A stretch of 64,000 bases of DNA, taken from positions 8,540,354 to 8,604,353 of the forward strand of contig NW_022098031.1 in the NCBI RefSeq assembly GCF_002288925.2, given 5' to 3'. A program made the translations under genes and the position numbers. This document shows positions 49,501-57,664 of this stretch, piece by piece. This stretch comes from Delphinapterus leucas. Lineage: Eukaryota; Chordata; Mammalia; Artiodactyla; Monodontidae. Every line of letters begins with the position of its first letter. Position 1 is the first letter of the stretch. The notes below the pieces were generated by a model, which saw only the letters and a program-made list of their open reading frames with translations, searched no databases and was not told where the DNA came from.

Positions 49501-52500
49501 GAAAAATAAGAAATCTGGAATGGCCATAATTCACATTTCTCTTTTCCCCTCCCTTTTGCCAAGATAACCTGGTTATCTAGAGGGGGAGGGGGAGAAAACC
49601 CCTAAAATATAATGAATGTGACTCAGTAGATACCATTAATCTCATAGTTAATCTTAGATGATGTAATAATTTCCTCTAATGTTTACCACTTTGGATCAGA
49701 TGAGAATGGAGAAACCCATTACATTCAGGAATGAAGGGGAAGAGACTGTATTAACCTCACGGAGAACTTTTATTTTATTTAACAAATAGCAATATTTTGT
49801 TAGCCCTTTGCACATATAAGACCATCGTAGGGATGATATACTTTCTGGCAATACAGACAATAACACTATTATATTGTATATTATTTTTCCATTTTTAAAA
49901 TTATTCATATAATTTACAATTGTTGAAATTTTTAGGTCTGGTCTAAAATATGTTAAGCTTGAAATTTCATGCTGGTTTGAATAAATGTTTAAAAATGTGG
50001 CAGAGAGACAAATTTCTAAATTCTCTTTTTTGTCTAAAGTAAGAGCATAACAGTGGACATAATGATTTTTTTTCCTCTTTGAGGTAAAAATAACCCTGAC
50101 ACATATTAAGGGATTTTGGAAAAAAACCTTGTTTTAAAAATGAAAATGTAGGGACTTCCCTGGTGGCTCAGTGGTTAAGAATCCACCTGCCAATGCAGGG
50201 AACATGGGTTCAATCCCTGGTCCAGGAAGATGCCACATGCCACGGAGCAACTAAGCCTGTGCACCACAACTACTGAGCCTGCACTCTAGAGTCCGTGAGC
50301 CACAACTACTGAGCCCGTGTGCCACAACTACTGAGCCCGTGTGCCGCAACTACTGAAGCCCGCGTGCCTAGAGCCTGTGCTCTGCAACAAGAGAAGCCAT
50401 TGCAATGAGAAGCCTGCGCACCACAACGAACAGTAGCCCCTGCTCGCTGCAACTAGAGAAAGCCCACGAACAGCAACGAAGACCCAACATGCCAAAAAAT
50501 AAATAAAATTTTTTTAAAAAATCATTAAAAAAATGAAAATCTACACTATAATTAGCTGAAACCTCAACGAGGGAACTCTCTGCTGCAGGTTACAAACCTA
50601 AAAAATACACAGTCAAGGTGATAACAGCTCTAAAATGAACAATCAGAAGTTAGGATAAAATGAGTATTTATAACTAAATAGCCCTAGATTCAGTAGTTAG
50701 GTAGTTGAAGCAAAACTTTGTTCCTCAAATGCTTCCTAATGTATGAACAAACCACAACAGTTATAACCTTTCGGAGGGGGGAAGGAGCTTGGAGTGGCGG
50801 GAATAATCCAGTTCCTTTCTGTTGAGTATGTTCCTTGATAGCAATGTAAAAAGTTAGCCCAATAAATAAAAATTTGTACTGTACTAAAATAAGGTCAAAA
50901 TTTGACTAAAGGTAATTTTTTAATGTTTTTAACAGTCATGCTTTTCTTTGATAAGATGCTTATTTTCAAGAAGTCTTTCCATAGTTATTGGACTAGCGTT
51001 TGGACTGGCAGCTGTTGAGGTATAGTATTATCTTGCATTATTAATTCTTTGTTTACTCCCTTGTTTGCTCATTAATTTTTCTAACAAATATTTATGAAGA
51101 GCCAAATAAAAACCAGGTGCTTCAGAAAAGCACTGGGTACCAAGTGCCCAAGGCCCAGCATCTGCCTCTACTGGCCTTGGGTCTGGGGAGGGGATTATAG
51201 TCTTAGGAAATTGGCAGGGCAGAAGCTATTATTTCTGAATGATCTCTCTCCTGGGGGAAGAAGCTGAATTAACTTCCACGCGGTTCTTAGTCCCAGATAT
51301 CCTTTTCCCATTGAAAACTAGCACAAGGGTTAATGTTTCCTGAAGTTAGAAGAAGCACCAAACAAAATAAAAACACAAGCTTTACAAGTTTTTATCCCTC
51401 TTTCTGATTTTGAAATAGAAAATAAAAACTGAGCTCAAGAGTGTGGAGAACTGTTTTCCTGCTATTCTAGTCTAGAGAAATCTAACAGGTTCTAAAAACT
51501 AGACAGTTGACTTTGATTTTCTCACTGTAAGGACTATGGACTCGCTTGGAGAACTGTTTAAGGACGCTCTGCTTGAGGTTTCTGCATTTACTCTCATCAA
51601 TTTGATTATTGACTTTGAAAAAAAAATGCTGTATAGGATTTTTATCTTGCTAGACTCTTCTGGCATGGTGTTTTCGGAACCTGAAGGATTTTTTTTTTTT
51701 TAACGTGGCCTGAAATTCTTTGCAAAAAGTTGAAATAAAGCTATTTCAGGGAAGTGTTTTTGTAATCATCCCAGATCTTGCTAATTTAGATATCAAGTGA
51801 GTCAAATTCACTCACCAGTCCACGTCAGGGCATTGGCAAGAATCCTAACGATGTGAGGTGTCTCCCTAGTTAACGCCTCTGCGGGCTGGTTTGCTCAGCT
51901 AAATGAGTTTTACTTCACTCTCATGAAATATTGTACAACGTTCTCCTTGGGTTTTCTGGTAGCTTTTACCTCTTACTTGTGCCACATCACTGCCAGAGAG
52001 TAACTTTAGCTGAGATTGAAGCAATTTAGTGTCCTAAGTGGTCATTTAGGTTACCGGTGGAATTTCTCAGCCAACCATAAGAGAAAGGGCTGGAACTATG
52101 AGAAGCAAATTGGGCTATTAAGCATGACCTCCTTGTAGCCCAAACATGAAGCATTTTCTGTTTGTAGATGCGACTGTCTTCCTTTATGTCCGATATATGA
52201 CCAAAGTCAAATGGTGCTGTGCGTTAGGTCTGTTTCTCTCAATTCTACCCACTGTAAAATGTCCTTTGTTTCTCTGCTTTGTATTTTGGGTTTATGCTAA
52301 TTTAGAAATATGAGTTAATGGCTGTGGATGTAAGTGAGCAATCACACATATGTACTCACACATCCGTAAACTAAAACACACACATGTGTTGGTAAAGTAG
52401 ACTTTAAATGAGCCAGCTTTAAATGAGGTATTCAGGGCTTCCCTGGTGGCACAGTGTTTAAGAATTTGCCTGCCAATGCAGGGGACACAGGTTCGAGCCC

Positions 52501-53098
52501 TGGTCTGGGAAGATCCCACATGCCACGGAGCAACTAAGCCTGTGTGCCACAACTACTGAGCCTGCACTCTAGAGCCTTTGAGCCACAATTACTGAGCCCA
52601 TGTGCCACAACTAATGAAACCCTTGCGTCTAGAGTCCATGCTCCGCAACAAGAGAAGCCACTGCAATGAGAAGCCCGCGCACCGCAACCAAGAGTAGCCC
52701 CTGCTCACCGCAACTAGATAAAGCCCACATGCAGCAACGATGACCCCAACACAGCCAAAAATAAAATAAATTTATTAAAAAAAATAATTGAGGTATTCAA
52801 TGTAAGTGTCAATATAAGTGTCACATTCCATCTTAGACTCAAATTCAGACAATTGACTTTGGCCACAACCCACAGATGCTTTTAAGAAGCTTCTCAAAAG
52901 CAAAGCCGGGGAAAAAAGGACATAATCAGCTGGGAAGGTTGATGTCTCTCATATCATAGCCAAAGACATTGCCAAGAATCTAAAGACATCTGATGGAAAA
53001 TAAGATTACAAGAAGAATAGCATTTCAGTATTTTATGAAATTGGTATACTCCATATATATATTTGTTATATATTTAGATATTCTATTGGTTGTTCTAA

Positions 53099-53140
<42 letters not shown>

Positions 53141-55633
53141 ATACCTTACTGAAAACCTTTCATAGAGGAATTTTTAGGTATAGAATTTACATGGTAATAT
53201 CACAAACTCTAACCATTTCAAGTTATGCCAGTTAAGTGTGATTTGTAGACTTTATGTAGATACGATAGTTGGTTCAAAGAACTGTTTGAAATTTTTCATT
53301 CACTCTCTCAATAGAAAATCTGCCCTCCCTCTGGGATTTGAAGAGAAAGAAAAATCATTTTGTATTCCCTCTCATTTTTACTTTAAAAAATAGCTTTGAA
53401 AATAGTCTATAGCTGAGATAGCTATTCTATAAAAACATATCCAAAAAATGTCCATCAGTCTGTCTTACAGTCTTAATACTAGTTGCCTAACACTTAGGCC
53501 CGTCTACATTCTCTTTTCCCCAACTTCAAATTCAAGAAAACATAAAGATATATAGACAGAAAAATACTTCTAATAAATATTTTTAAGAAGCAAACAAAGC
53601 AAATATCTCCCTGCAGAAAATACACTTAAAACTATCTCCATAGAAAAATATCATATGAAAAAACCCACCCTCTGACGTTTACATCATTGGCGTTAGTCTG
53701 TTTAGGCATAGGCTCTGATGGAATGGCCAATAGCTTTTGTCAAGGCTCTGTTAAGAACATATACCTGAGGGATTCTTCTCAGGTAGGATGCTAGAAATCT
53801 ATGCAAAATGCTTTATTTTGTAAGAAAATGTTATCTATAGACACTGGAATTCTCATTATTCTGCATTAACCAGACTATCATATCTCTCCTTATTTGACTA
53901 CAGCAACTTACAAGCACAAAAAATGATCAGCACTTTCTCTCCTCACTTTAATTAAGGAAAAAAAAAAGCCATTGACACTGATAGTCACCACTTTGTAGGA
54001 TAAAACTTATCCTGACAGGAGGTCCCAGGAATGGACCCAGGAATGGTCCCAGGAATGGAGCAGTTAAAAGAGAGAAAAAATAATTTTACATTTTTTAGAT
54101 GGCTTCAGAATATGGGGAGCACGTGTACATTACTTAGCAAGTTTATCCTGAGTCTTAGCATCCATTACTATAGGATGAATCTCTTTTAATTATTACCTAT
54201 TTTTATGAACAATGATACATTTTCTTTTCAGAGGCAGTGAAATGCAAGAAAGTATGGTATTAACTGTCTAGTCTGCTGATGCAAGCTGGGCTTCTATTTC
54301 ACGGATGTGACAGTAAAAGATGATAGCTGCCTTATCCCACTGTTTTGCCCATTTTCGTGATTCTTTCCTGATACTCATCTCCCAGACTTAAGGCTTGGGA
54401 CCAAAGCAAAAGACTAAATTGTAACATTTTCTCCGGTCATTCAAAAAGAATGACTTTTAGAACATTCTGAATGAAAGTCATTACTTTTGCAAAGAATTGG
54501 TGTCAATATTTTTTTTAAAGAGTTTTTGACTTGCACTATTTTTAAAGTCTTTATTGAATTTGTTACAATATTGCTTCTGTTTTCTTTTTGGTTTTTTGGC
54601 CACGAGGCATGTGGGATCTTAGCTCCTGACCAGGGATCGAGCCCGCATCCCCTGCATTGGAAGGCAAAGTCTTAACCACTGGATGGCCAAGGAAGTCCCT
54701 CAGTATTTTTTATTTTTTTGAAGGAAAAAATATTGGGCAGCAGTTCTCATTTGAAAGGCATTTCCTGGAAAGAATTAGTAAGCAGGACATCTCCGTACAG
54801 TAGGAGCGCTGGAGATGACTCAGCATAAATGGCATGTCATCCTCTCCCTGACTCCCCTCAGAGGAGGCTGGTGGAGAGGAAACTTTCTATCTGCAATACA
54901 CAGAGGTTCTGTCATTTCTACATCAAAGCCACAGCATGCCACTCACCAACTTTAGAGCCAATTAGGGCAAGTGCTGGGGTCCCTCATTCTTGGGAGAGCC
55001 ACTTAATGAGATGGAAATTATGCCCCAGATTTTCAGCTGTACATTTTCACTTCAAAGGAAATTCCTGAATGATGCCATTCCCCTTCAATTTAGAAGCTTT
55101 TTAAGAAAAGGGTTACTTTTTCTTTCATTCCTCTTGGCGATGCCTAAAAATATGGCAAGAGAAATTCTAGACTCCTTGATTTTTACGTGGATGATCTAAA
55201 CCAGATGATTATAAGCTTTTCATAGAAGCAGTAGGCATCTTTAGACCCAGAGGCCTGAGTTCCCCAGAGTTCCATGGCCATGCCCTACAGAAGGGTGTGT
55301 GTATTCTAAAAGGGTGGGTTGCTTCAGTGACAGCTGCTACTGCACAATCAAATAGGGCCAGTTAGAGGCAGACTGCTAGCTGAAAACCCTGATTGAAACA
55401 CAAAAATACTGAGCGTTTTCTCAATGTTAGAGTCTCTAATTTCCCAGGAAGAGAGATGACTTAGATAAATAACATTCGAATTGTCAGTAGCCAGAATCTT
55501 TTCATATACAATGTTCTTTTTATTTATAATATCTCCAGTGTTTTACTTTAAATTCCATGTTAATCCTCTTATTTTCTAGGTACTTGGTCTGATATTTTCT
55601 ATTGTCCTGTACTGCCAGATCAGGAAGAAATAA
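28190..55633 (+). CDS. TSPAN8: Tetraspanin-8 or TSPAN8-like gene, complete coding region in 8 exons
   Basis: The coding region joins 28190-28249, 35848-35910, 41698-41835, 43284-43358, 43458-43559, 47466-47600, 50936-51019 and 55580-55633. It gives 236 residues plus TAA; human TSPAN8 has 237. Every intron is GT/AG and phase 0. The protein has TM1 (about 10-33), a small loop, TM2 (about 53-74), the inner loop [11 protein letters not shown]3 (about 84-108), the large loop (109-203) with CCG at 149-151 and cysteines 170, 172, 180 and 193, and TM4 (about 204-231) with conserved E219; the tail is YCQIRKK. Tetraspanins are plasma-membrane and exosome scaffolds that organise integrins and other partners; TSPAN8 is known from gut epithelium and carcinomas. 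A hand alignment to human TSPAN8 recalled from memory gives roughly 55-60% identity with the same exon boundaries. That fits TSPAN8 or a tandem TSPAN8-like paralogue. The frame has no disabling change. Confidence 0.92.
28250..29579. other. Start of tetraspanin intron 1, no repeat recognised
   Basis: AT-rich intronic DNA without recognisable elements. Confidence 0.45.
29580..31095 (-). mobile_element. L1M 3' end (old), split by a SINE
   Basis: Antisense L1M/L1ME 3' region: TTTTATTGTGGAGAACCTCAAACA, GAAGCAAATCCTGGATATAC, ACAAACAAGGTCCACGACTG, TTTTTGTGATGTTAGTAGC. A CHR SINE is inserted at 30496-30708. Confidence 0.75.
30496..30708 (-). mobile_element. CHR-type SINE in intron 1
   Basis: Minus-strand CHR SINE with a perfect 15-bp duplication TGTTTCTTACTCTTT (30481-30495 and 30709-30723) and a 20-base poly-T tail; probably one of the younger insertions here. 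The open frame across it is not a gene. Confidence 0.95.
31096..32819. other. Intron 1 sequence, nothing recognised
   Basis: AT-rich. A small local direct repeat (TAGAGTGAATTAG twice, AGGTGCAAA twice) lies at 32150-32220. Confidence 0.4.
32825..33045 (+). mobile_element. MIR SINE
   Basis: CCACCAGCTGTGTGGCCCTGGGGAAATTGG and TATCTGTAAAATTGGGATAGTAGTAATA, then a MIR 3' part ending near AAATAAATGTTTAAG. Confidence 0.85.
33195..33432 (+). mobile_element. MIR SINE
   Basis: GACTGAGATTCAAATCCTGAATCTAC, TTGCCTCAGTCTCTGCACTTG; 150 bp after another MIR in the same orientation. Confidence 0.7.
33485..33670 (-). mobile_element. MLT1-type LTR fragment
   Basis: Antisense MaLR end: CTCAAAATACAGCCACATTGGGG, GGCACATAATTCAGTCCATAG. 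Confidence 0.65.
33671..35847. other. End of intron 1, nothing recognised
   Basis: AT-rich, includes an A-rich low-complexity stretch (35130-35160) and a small direct repeat AAAAGAGCTTATTT at 35320-35350. Confidence 0.4.
35848..35910 (+). CDS. TSPAN8: Tetraspanin coding exon 2 (residues 21-41)
   Basis: The exon encodes [21 protein letters not shown], the rest of TM1 and the start of the small extracellular loop. The acceptor is a pyrimidine run ending in TTTTCTGCAG, and the donor is GTAAAT at 35911. It is 63 bp, phase 0 at both ends, with the same length as I recall for the human exon. This is one of the least conserved exons relative to human (about half identical by eye), mainly in the loop after WLR. 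Confidence 0.9.
35911..37178. other. Start of intron 2
   Basis: Contains a short MIR-like fragment (ACTATGTGCCTGGCACTGTGCTAGG, 36092-36116). 36480-37000 is GC-richer, with an AATAAA at 36977-36982, and might be an old LTR, but its ends are not clear. Confidence 0.35.
37179..37372. repeat. 190-bp polypyrimidine tract in intron 2
   Basis: Almost uninterrupted C/T sequence made of TTCC, TTTC and CTCT words. Such homopurine-homopyrimidine DNA can form triplex (H-DNA). The serine- and phenylalanine-rich open frame across it is a composition artefact. Confidence 0.9.
37373..39779. other. Intron 2 sequence, nothing recognised
   Basis: AT-rich; short poly-T and A-rich runs at 38818-38832 and 38920-38940. 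Confidence 0.4.
39780..39968 (-). mobile_element. Old L1ME 3' fragment, part 1
   Basis: Antisense L1ME-like: AATGTATAGACCTATGTAATCAC, CAGTCAGTTCCTTC. Resumes at 41170 beyond the younger L1. Confidence 0.6.
40290..41140 (-). pseudogene. L1 ORF2 C-terminal remnant
   Basis: Minus-strand frames at 40852-41136, 40673-40855 and 40294-40518 carry successive pieces of the ORF2 C-terminal domain, including the block [13 protein letters not shown]. They are in different frames and a CA repeat disrupts the last one, so nothing is functional. Confidence 0.85.
40462..40500. repeat. (TA)n(CA)n microsatellite
   Basis: Seven TA followed by about thirteen CA units in the L1 ORF2 tail. Confidence 0.9.
41170..41290 (-). 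mobile_element. Old L1ME 3' fragment, part 2
   Basis: ATATGAATGGAATCATACAG and TTTTGAGATTCACTCATATTG continue the L1ME of 39780-39968. Confidence 0.65.
41530..41648 (+). mobile_element. L2 LINE 3' end, just before exon 3
   Basis: GTAAGTGCCTTGAAGGCAGGAATTTTTG, AACAGGGCCTGGCAC, GGATATTTGTTGAATAAA. It ends about 50 bp upstream of the exon 3 acceptor. Confidence 0.8.
41698..41835 (+). CDS. TSPAN8: Tetraspanin coding exon 3 (residues 42-87)
   Basis: The exon holds the end of the small loop, TM2 ([20 protein letters not shown]) and the inner loop [10 protein letters not shown], running into TM3. The acceptor is CATTTTCAG and the donor is GTGAGT at 41836. It is 138 bp, matching the recalled 46-residue human exon. 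Human TSPAN8 has CC in the inner loop and a Cys just before TM3; here F75 and F83 replace the second and third cysteines, leaving only C74. The GxxE pattern of the loop is otherwise kept. Confidence 0.92.
42015..42500 (+). repeat. Ancient interspersed repeat, family not named
   Basis: TTCATTCAGTCATTCATTCAATTAC, TGTGCCAGATACTGTGCTAAAAG and a purine-rich body, like the copies at 19845 and 48365. Confidence 0.45.
42501..43283. other. Intron 3 sequence, nothing recognised
   Basis: AT-rich intronic sequence. Confidence 0.4.
43284..43358 (+). CDS. TSPAN8: Tetraspanin coding exon 4 (residues 88-112)
   Basis: The exon encodes [25 protein letters not shown], the bulk of TM3 and the first residues of the large extracellular loop. 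The acceptor is TCTTTCAG and the donor is GTGTGT. It is 75 bp, as I recall for human. Q99, the polar TM3 residue typical of tetraspanins, is present. R96 is unusual within this membrane segment (human has Leu). N109-K-S is a potential N-glycosylation sequon, very close to the membrane. A compact 99-bp intron follows. Confidence 0.92.
43359..43457 (+). other. Tetraspanin intron 4, 99 bp
   Basis: This is the shortest intron of the gene. It runs GTGTGT to TTTTCAG and contains no recognisable repeat. Its neighbours range from 1.4 to 7.6 kb. Confidence 0.85.
43458..43559 (+). CDS. TSPAN8: Tetraspanin coding exon 5 (residues 113-146)
   Basis: The exon encodes the A and B helices of the large loop, with the recognisable stretch [14 protein letters not shown]. 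The acceptor is TTTTCAG and the donor is GTAATT at 43560. At 102 bp it is two codons shorter than the human exon as I recall it; the gap falls after SAT. The human sequon NET is KET here, so that glycosylation site is absent. Only 99 bp of intron separates it from exon 4. Confidence 0.9.
43920..44155 (-). mobile_element. MIR SINE in intron 5
   Basis: Antisense MIR: TTAATTCTCACAACAACTCTATGAG, CAGATGAGGGGATTACGACTTCGAGAGG, then AGATCTGTCTGACTC. Confidence 0.85.
44185..44545 (+). mobile_element. L2 LINE fragment in intron 5
   Basis: L2 body pattern: GTCTTCAGGGTAAAGTCAAAG, ATTCCTCATCCTTGGAATGTAC, GTGAAACTCCTCCCAACCACAC. Confidence 0.6.
44546..46374. other. Intron 5 sequence, nothing securely recognised
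   Basis: Possibly decayed old repeats, but no family is clear. Confidence 0.35.
46380..46600 (-). mobile_element. MIR SINE in intron 5
   Basis: Antisense MIR: ACAACTCTATGAATTAGATAC, TTACAGATGAAGAAACTGTGGCACAGAGAGG. Confidence 0.85.
46601..47465. other. End of intron 5, nothing recognised
   Basis: Pyrimidine-rich AT-rich sequence up to the exon 6 acceptor. Confidence 0.4.
47466..47600 (+). CDS. TSPAN8: Tetraspanin coding exon 6 (residues 147-191)
   Basis: The exon holds the variable head of the large loop. It begins [17 protein letters not shown], the CCG signature plus the TSPAN8-type N-G-A-x-D-W-G-N-N-F block. Further cysteines are C170 and C172 (the C-x-C pair) and C180. With C193 in the next exon these give the six-cysteine, three-disulfide pattern. 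The acceptor is CAAACAG and the donor is GTGAGA at 47601. This exon is the strongest single piece of evidence for the family assignment. Confidence 0.93.
48164..48278 (+). mobile_element. Short tRNA-derived SINE in intron 6
   Basis: GGGGACTTCCCTGGTGGTCCAGTGG head and an A-rich tail, flanked by GAAAAACTT (48155-48163 and 48279-48287). A short cetartiodactyl tRNA-SINE type of about 115 bp. Confidence 0.85.
48365..48560 (+). repeat. Ancient interspersed repeat, family not named
   Basis: TTCATCAAATATTTATTGACCACTTCC followed by CTGCACTCACAGAGTGAATGC; same layout as the copies at 19845 and 42015. Confidence 0.4.
48561..50135. other. Intron 6 sequence, nothing recognised
   Basis: AT-rich intronic DNA. 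Confidence 0.4.
50151..50528 (+). mobile_element. Long tRNA-derived SINE (CHR-2/Bov-tA-like) in intron 6
   Basis: Full-length plus-strand copy starting GGGACTTCCCTGGTGGCTCAG, with three successive CCACAACTACTGAGCC-type units and an A-rich end. Target duplication AAAAATGAAAAT (50136-50147 and 50529-50540). Confidence 0.9.
50936..51019 (+). CDS. TSPAN8: Tetraspanin coding exon 7 (residues 192-219)
   Basis: The exon carries the last loop cysteine (C193), the membrane-proximal helix and the first half of TM4 ([14 protein letters not shown]). E219, the acidic TM4 residue found in most tetraspanins, ends the exon. The acceptor is TTTTTAACAG and the donor is GTATAG at 51020, weaker than consensus. 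It is 84 bp. An extra cysteine, C199, lies on the loop side of TM4 where I recall Asp in human. Confidence 0.9.
51020..52423. other. Start of intron 7, nothing recognised
   Basis: AT-rich intronic DNA without recognised repeats. Confidence 0.4.
52435..52788 (+). mobile_element. Long tRNA-derived SINE (CHR-2/Bov-tA-like) in intron 7
   Basis: Plus-strand copy GGGCTTCCCTGGTGGCACAG with B-box GGTTCGAGCCC and an A-rich tail, flanked by the 11-bp duplication TGAGGTATTCA (52424-52434 and 52789-52799). Confidence 0.93.
53101..53136. repeat. (AT)n microsatellite
   Basis: Eighteen AT units in intron 7. Confidence 0.92.
54024..54059. repeat. 12-bp tandem repeat x 3
   Basis: CCCAGGAATGGA, CCCAGGAATGGT, CCCAGGAATGGA in a row. 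Confidence 0.9.
54578..54699 (-). mobile_element. Short tRNA-derived SINE in intron 7
   Basis: Minus-strand SINE: GGCATGTGGGATCTTAGCTCC, CAGGGATCGAGCCC, ending CCAAGGAAGTCCC. About 120 bp, Bov-tA-like. Confidence 0.8.
54700..55579. other. End of intron 7, nothing recognised
   Basis: Unique-looking intronic sequence up to the exon 8 acceptor. Confidence 0.4.
55580..55633 (+). CDS. TSPAN8: Tetraspanin coding exon 8 (residues 220-236 and stop)
   Basis: The exon encodes [17 protein letters not shown] followed by TAA at 55631-55633. It completes TM4 and the five-residue cytoplasmic tail. Human ends YCQIGNK, so length and frame agree. C231 is a likely juxtamembrane palmitoylation site. The acceptor is ATTTTCTAG. 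The 3'UTR continues in the same exon. Confidence 0.91.
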   Translation, partial: VLGLIFSIVLYCQIRKK

Positions 55634-55870
55634 GTCTGTAGATGTGTCAAGTCATCATTGGTCAAACCCCTTTAAAATTTTGTTTTGGATTTGTAACTTT
55701 AAACATATGAGTGCTGTGTTAAGAGCAGCTGTCCTATTAAAATGTGTCATTTAGCTAGATCACAGAGATCTTCCAGTCATATTGAACATATTTAAGATTT
55801 CAGGGACACAAAGAAATTAGATGAATGTGCATTTTTCCTCAAAATAAAAGTAGCATTGTTTACATTGATG
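55634..55870 (+). other. TSPAN8: 3'UTR of the tetraspanin gene
   Basis: About 235 bp of AT-rich sequence runs from the stop codon to a probable cleavage site 15-25 bp past the AATAAA. No repeat is recognisable inside it. The exact cleavage base is inferred. Confidence 0.7.
55843..55848 (+). terminator. Poly(A) signal AATAAA
   Basis: A canonical AATAAA lies 210 bp after the stop codon. GT-rich sequence (TTGTGTTCAGGTGGT, about 55890-55904) follows at a distance typical of a downstream cleavage element. Confidence 0.8.
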
Positions 55871-56275
55871 CTTTTTCCTGTCTGATCATTGTGTTCAGGT
55901 GGTACTGTGCTTAAAGCATTCATCTGGAGCCACCCAGTGGAATAATAATCTCTAAGTAACAGGACCATAGTTAGTTAAGGCAGTGCATCTAGGCTTTTCA
56001 GAAGCAACACTCTGTCTTGTGTGATGTATCAACCATTGGTGGTAAGATCGAATTAAGCCTCATGTTGGAAGGTTGAGAGTGGCCCAGCTAAAAGAGTCAC
56101 CGTCTCTTGTCTGTTTATGCCAGTGTCTACTAATAGTGTTTCTTTTTCTCTCTGTTGTGAGGACAAGAAGATCTGAATGCTGCCTTTCCAGCCATTGAAT
56201 CTCTGGTACGTCTCTGAATCTTCCTCTGGGAAATAGTTATAAGTGCTTTTCCCTTTGTAGCTCTCACAGGCATTT
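55871..56275. other. Downstream flank of the gene
   Basis: No recognised feature. Confidence 0.4.
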
Positions 56276-57060
56276 TTACATTTTACTTTATATCAAGGTA
56301 TAGTATACACACAATAAAGTGAACAAATCTTAAGTATTCACTACCTGGATAGCAAGCACTGTCCAGATCAAGATATAGAGCATTTCCAGCACACCAGAAC
56401 ACCCCTTCATGTTACCCCCCGGGGCGGCTGGAGTTGGAGCTCACCGACTTGCCAGAGCAGACTATATACATATCCATCTCTTCCCAACTTCGTGCTCAGT
56501 GACATCAAGTTGGTAACTTGAAATCCACCACACTGGGGGTATTTAAGGATTTACATCATAGAAATAGGCAAATTCTATAAAATCAGGGCTTTTTTTGGAG
56601 TGCTGGTTGTGAAACATTTACCAGTACGCCACTGCCCTTCAGCAAATACCTCCCCAAAGGTAACCATTCTTCTGATTTCTATGACCATAGATTTATTTTA
56701 CTCCTTCTTGAACTTTCTTTAAATAGAAAGTAAAGTCTGAACTCCAGCTTCCTTTGCTCAACATGTTGTCTGTGAGATTTATCTGTATTGTTTTGCGTCA
56801 CTTTAGTTTATTCTCATTGCTATGTAGCATCCCACGCTATATGAATATATCACAGTGTATTTATCCATCCTCTTGTTGATGGGCATTGGGTTTGCTTCCA
56901 ATTTGGTGCTATTGTGAGCAAAGCTGCTATAAACATTCTTTTACATCTTTTGGTACACATTATGTACTCATTTCTAGGTAGACGTGCAGGAGTGGAACTG
57001 CTTTGTATACATATACTGTAATTAGATTTCATAGAGTCTGTAGAGAAATTTTATAAGTGG
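56276..57060 (-). mobile_element. Old L1ME 3' region, interrupted
   Basis: Antisense L1ME: AAGGTATAGTATACACACAATAAAG, GTCCAGATCAAGATATAGAGCATTTCC and later GATGGGCATTGGGTTTGCTTCC. A foreign stretch lies at about 56415-56640. Confidence 0.75.
56415..56640. mobile_element. Unidentified insertion inside the L1ME
   Basis: About 225 bp (GGCTGGAGTTGGAGCTCACC … CATTTACCAGTACGCCACTG) break the L1ME alignment. It looks like an old non-autonomous DNA transposon; the family is not recalled. Confidence 0.4.
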
Positions 57061-57284
57061 CTATATTAATCTATACTCATAGTAGAAAAGTATGATAGAC
57101 TCAGCCGCCTCTTCTGAGGAGGAAGAGGAAGTAGATGAAATAGATCAGAGGAACCAGTGGGGAGCAAGAACTTGGGGGAGCCCTGGGCTAGGTTAGGCAA
57201 CCCAATTCTCTGCTCCCTATTCATGACAAATATAACTATCCTTTTCTGAGCATGCCATCTTCCAGGAACTATACCAGAAACTAC

Positions 57285-57475
57285 TTGTATTATCTGTTTC
57301 TTCTCACCACATCCATATGCCGTAGATACTACTACTAGCCTCATTTTGTAGGTGAGAAAATAGAGGCTTAGAGGAGTTAGGTAATTTGCCCAGGGCCAAA
57401 CCATAAGTAATTGGCAGAACTGGGATTCAGACATTGACAGTTGCCTCTCAAACCCTGTCTGTGGATCGTGCTCTA
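57285..57475 (-). mobile_element. MIR SINE
   Basis: Antisense MIR: TTTTGTAGGTGAGAAAATAGAGGCTTAGAGG, CAGAACTGGGATTCAGACATTG. Confidence 0.85.
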
Positions 57476-57549
57476 TTTGGCTTTCCCAGAATATGTCTGT
57501 TAATAAAGGTGCCATATTTTATTATGATTACCTGTTTATGTGTTTGCCT

Positions 57550-57658
57550 CTGTGATTATACTGCAACTCCTTGAAGACATCGATTGTTTCTTATTTGTCT
57601 TTATGTCCCTAGTACCCGTCCCAGGGCTTGGCACATAATAGGCACTCAATAAATTGTA
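57550..57658 (+). mobile_element. L2 LINE 3' end
   Basis: GCAACTCCTTGAAGACATCGATTG, CAGGGCTTGGCACATAATAGGCACTCAATAAA. Confidence 0.85.
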
Positions 57659-57664
57659 GCTAAA

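Larger units (their letters stand above)
52800..54577. other. Intron 7 sequence
   Basis: No recognised transposon apart from the AT microsatellite and 12-bp tandem repeat listed separately. Confidence 0.4.

Noticed and set aside
50210..50420. CRISPR-like spaced repeats (CCACAACTACTGAGCC units)
   Set aside because: They are the internal repeated units of a CHR-2-type SINE, unevenly spaced and in a mammalian genome.
52435..52788. tRNA gene, because of an intact B-box
   Set aside because: The tRNA-like head belongs to a 350-bp SINE with an A-rich tail and target duplications.
57066..57515. 149-codon minus-strand frame
   Set aside because: Most of it overlaps an antisense MIR SINE and flanking old repeat.
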